From positions 1 to 14,118 of the forward strand of contig NZ_JAILKR010000081.1 of NCBI RefSeq assembly GCF_024693525.1: a stretch of 14,118 nt of DNA, given 5' to 3'. Below, piece after piece: positions 13,231-14,118 of the stretch. The stretch's first letter is position 1; each line of letters starts with the position of its first letter. Under the pieces are notes generated by a model. It saw only the letters and a program-made list of their open reading frames with translations, was not told the DNA's origin and did not search any database. A program made the position numbers and the translations under genes. Source of the DNA: Selenomonas sp. (lineage in GTDB: Bacteria; Bacillota_C; Negativicutes; Selenomonadales; Selenomonadaceae).

Positions 13231-14118
13231 ATGGGTGACAATGATAATAGCACAAGTGGGTATGGCGGCGGCAGTGATGGCGGCTATGGTGGTAGTGATA
13301 CTGACACGGATAGCAGTTATGGTGGCGGTTATGACGGCGGCTACGGTGGTGGTGACGACGATGGTAATGACGATGACGGTAGCGATACGGGCAGCTATGG
13401 TGACGATGGTGACAGCAATGATGATTATGGCGGCTATGATGATAGCAACGATAACAGCAGCTATTCGGAGGCCGATGATGGCATTACGGCTGATGATATA
13501 TCGGTATCGCCGTATAGCAGTTGTGAGGATACCGATGATGTCTTCGATACGGATCTGGATCAGACATTTTCTGCGCCAGCTTATGGAGGCTCAGGTGGCT
13601 GGTATGAGAGCATAACAGCAGAGTGTAAGCAGGCATATGATTCTTTTACAGAAGGAGTATCGTCATTTGCGTTGTCAGAAGCACCGAAAACAAGTGTTGT
13701 TGACGAAATAAGTCAGACGATAGATAAAGTAGGCGATACCATTGAAACGGGGAAAGAGTGTGTTAGTGATTTTTTGAGTCAAACGTTCGATGAGGTTAGT
13801 GATTGGGCAAGCGAAGTCAAAGATTATGTTAGCGATACGGTAAGTAAAGCGGTTGATAATATTGGCGAGACAATTGAAGCAGGCTATGACTATGTTACGG
13901 ATACCGCAAGCCAAGTAGTAGACAAGTTCGGAGAAATGCTGGATACGGGAAAAGAATATGCCAGTAATACGGTGGAACAATCGATAGCAAAAGCAGGAGA
14001 AATAGCCGATGAGGCAAAAAATACAGCTGTTGCAGTAGTAGATAGTATCAAAGAACAATCGACAGGATTTTGGGGGGCTTTGGCACAGCAAGGTGCCACA
14101 AATAAAGGTGATAGTTAT
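13231..14118 (+). CDS. large repeat-containing effector-like protein, 3' end beyond window
   Basis: Open from the ATG at 13231 to the window end, 296 codons, no stop. Residues 1-85 are low-complexity Gly/Asp/Ser/Tyr/Asn, strongly acidic (GYGGGSDGGYGGSD type). A linker to about 155 contains DDISVS and a GGSGGWYESITAECKQAY segment. Residues 157-277 are eleven tandem 11-mers. TGFWGA follows, and then a segment unlike the pseudogene copies (LAQQGATNKGDS). There is no signal peptide or TM segment at the N-terminus. The ribosome site is weak (AAGG 14 nt upstream), and a GTG at 13219 is an alternative start. The frame is supported by the homologous pseudogene at 10131. By layout it is the intact member of a polymorphic effector family. 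Function and secretion route are unknown. Confidence 0.75.
   Translation, partial: MGDNDNSTSGYGGGSDGGYGGSDTDTDSSYGGGYDGGYGGGDDDGNDDDGSDTGSYGDDGDSNDDYGGYDDSNDNSSYSEADDGITADDISVSPYSSCEDTDDVFDTDLDQTFSAPAYGGSGGWYESITAECKQAYDSFTEGVSSFALSEAPKTSVVDEISQTIDKVGDTIETGKECVSDFLSQTFDEVSDWASEVKDYVSDTVSKAVDNIGETIEAGYDYVTDTASQVVDKFGEMLDTGKEYASNTVEQSIAKAGEIADEAKNTAVAVVDSIKEQSTGFWGALAQQGATNKGDSY
13699..14061 (+). repeat. eleven tandem 33-bp units encoding 11-residue repeats
   Basis: Exactly 363 bases split without a gap into eleven 11-residue units, such as SDFLSQTFDEV, SDWASEVKDYV, SDTVSKAVDNI and GETIEAGYDYV. The pattern is S/G-D/E-x-hydrophobic-x3-x-D/E-x-V/A. This is an amphipathic 11-mer like LEA group 3 or apolipoprotein helices. 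The DNA units have diverged, so the constraint is on protein register rather than recent slippage. Confidence 0.85.

Noticed and set aside
13181..13615. ORF of 144 codons starting GTG, rich in Met, Val and Ala
   Set aside because: It is a shifted reading of the Gly/Asp-rich gene. The frame from 13231 stays open to the window end and matches the pseudogene at 10131.
13699..14061. Possible CRISPR or DNA satellite from the regular 33-bp period
   Set aside because: The units differ in DNA sequence, have no spacers, and the period is explained by 11-residue protein repeats.
13675..14091. Minus-strand ORF of 138 codons across the repeats
   Set aside because: Shadow of the 11-mer repeat region. 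The plus-strand frame has homology and regular repeat structure.

Overview
The window reads as a chromosomal segment of a moderate-GC bacterium, most likely a diderm Firmicute of the Negativicutes (Selenomonas-like). That placement is an inference from gene content and codon use, not from a marker gene. Positions 1-8730 hold ordinary, well-conserved chromosomal genes. Positions 8730-14118 form a markedly AT-richer accessory region of small membrane-protein genes and broken gene pieces.

Core part, left to right. Two almost identical tRNA-Glu(CUC) genes lie on the minus strand directly downstream of gltX (glutamyl-tRNA synthetase), with no visible terminator between, so synthetase and cognate tRNAs may share a transcript. 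Next on the minus strand is a DhaL-type dihydroxyacetone kinase subunit with no DhaK or DhaM partner in view. It is divergent from a LysR-type regulator, which is followed after 1 nt by a small hotdog thioesterase carrying the Thr/Glu/His set of fluoroacetyl-CoA thioesterase (FlK). Then come an OmpR-type response regulator and its overlapping sensor kinase (ArlRS-like), an isolated dTDP-4-dehydrorhamnose reductase (rfbD), and the Na+/serine-threonine symporter sstT, which ends in a strong terminator.

Accessory part. A 69-bp leader sequence occurs twice (8746 and 13128), each time about 17-20 bp after a rho-independent terminator, and so probably marks two transcription starts. The second copy precedes a large gene that was missed by simple ORF calling because it runs off the window. 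Its product has a Gly/Asp/Ser/Tyr-rich N-terminus, then eleven perfect-length tandem 11-residue amphipathic repeats (LEA/apolipoprotein-like), then a new C-terminal segment. Between the two leaders lies a train of degraded pieces of this same gene type. Each surviving C-terminal tail is different or frameshifted, and each is followed closely by an intact small membrane-protein gene (10642, 11410, 11935, 12494). A DUF4225-like toxin-domain fragment with its own small membrane partner (9257 and 9705) is also present.

The layout is that of a polymorphic toxin/immunity locus: one presumably complete effector gene at the end, with upstream remnants of displaced effector tips whose membrane-bound immunity genes were kept. 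The conserved scaffold with 11-mer repeats, the constant junction around STGFWGA, and the hydrophobic glycine-rich tips paired with 4-5 TM proteins do not match a named system I recognise. They are the main candidate for something undescribed. Function as toxin and immunity is inferred from architecture only.
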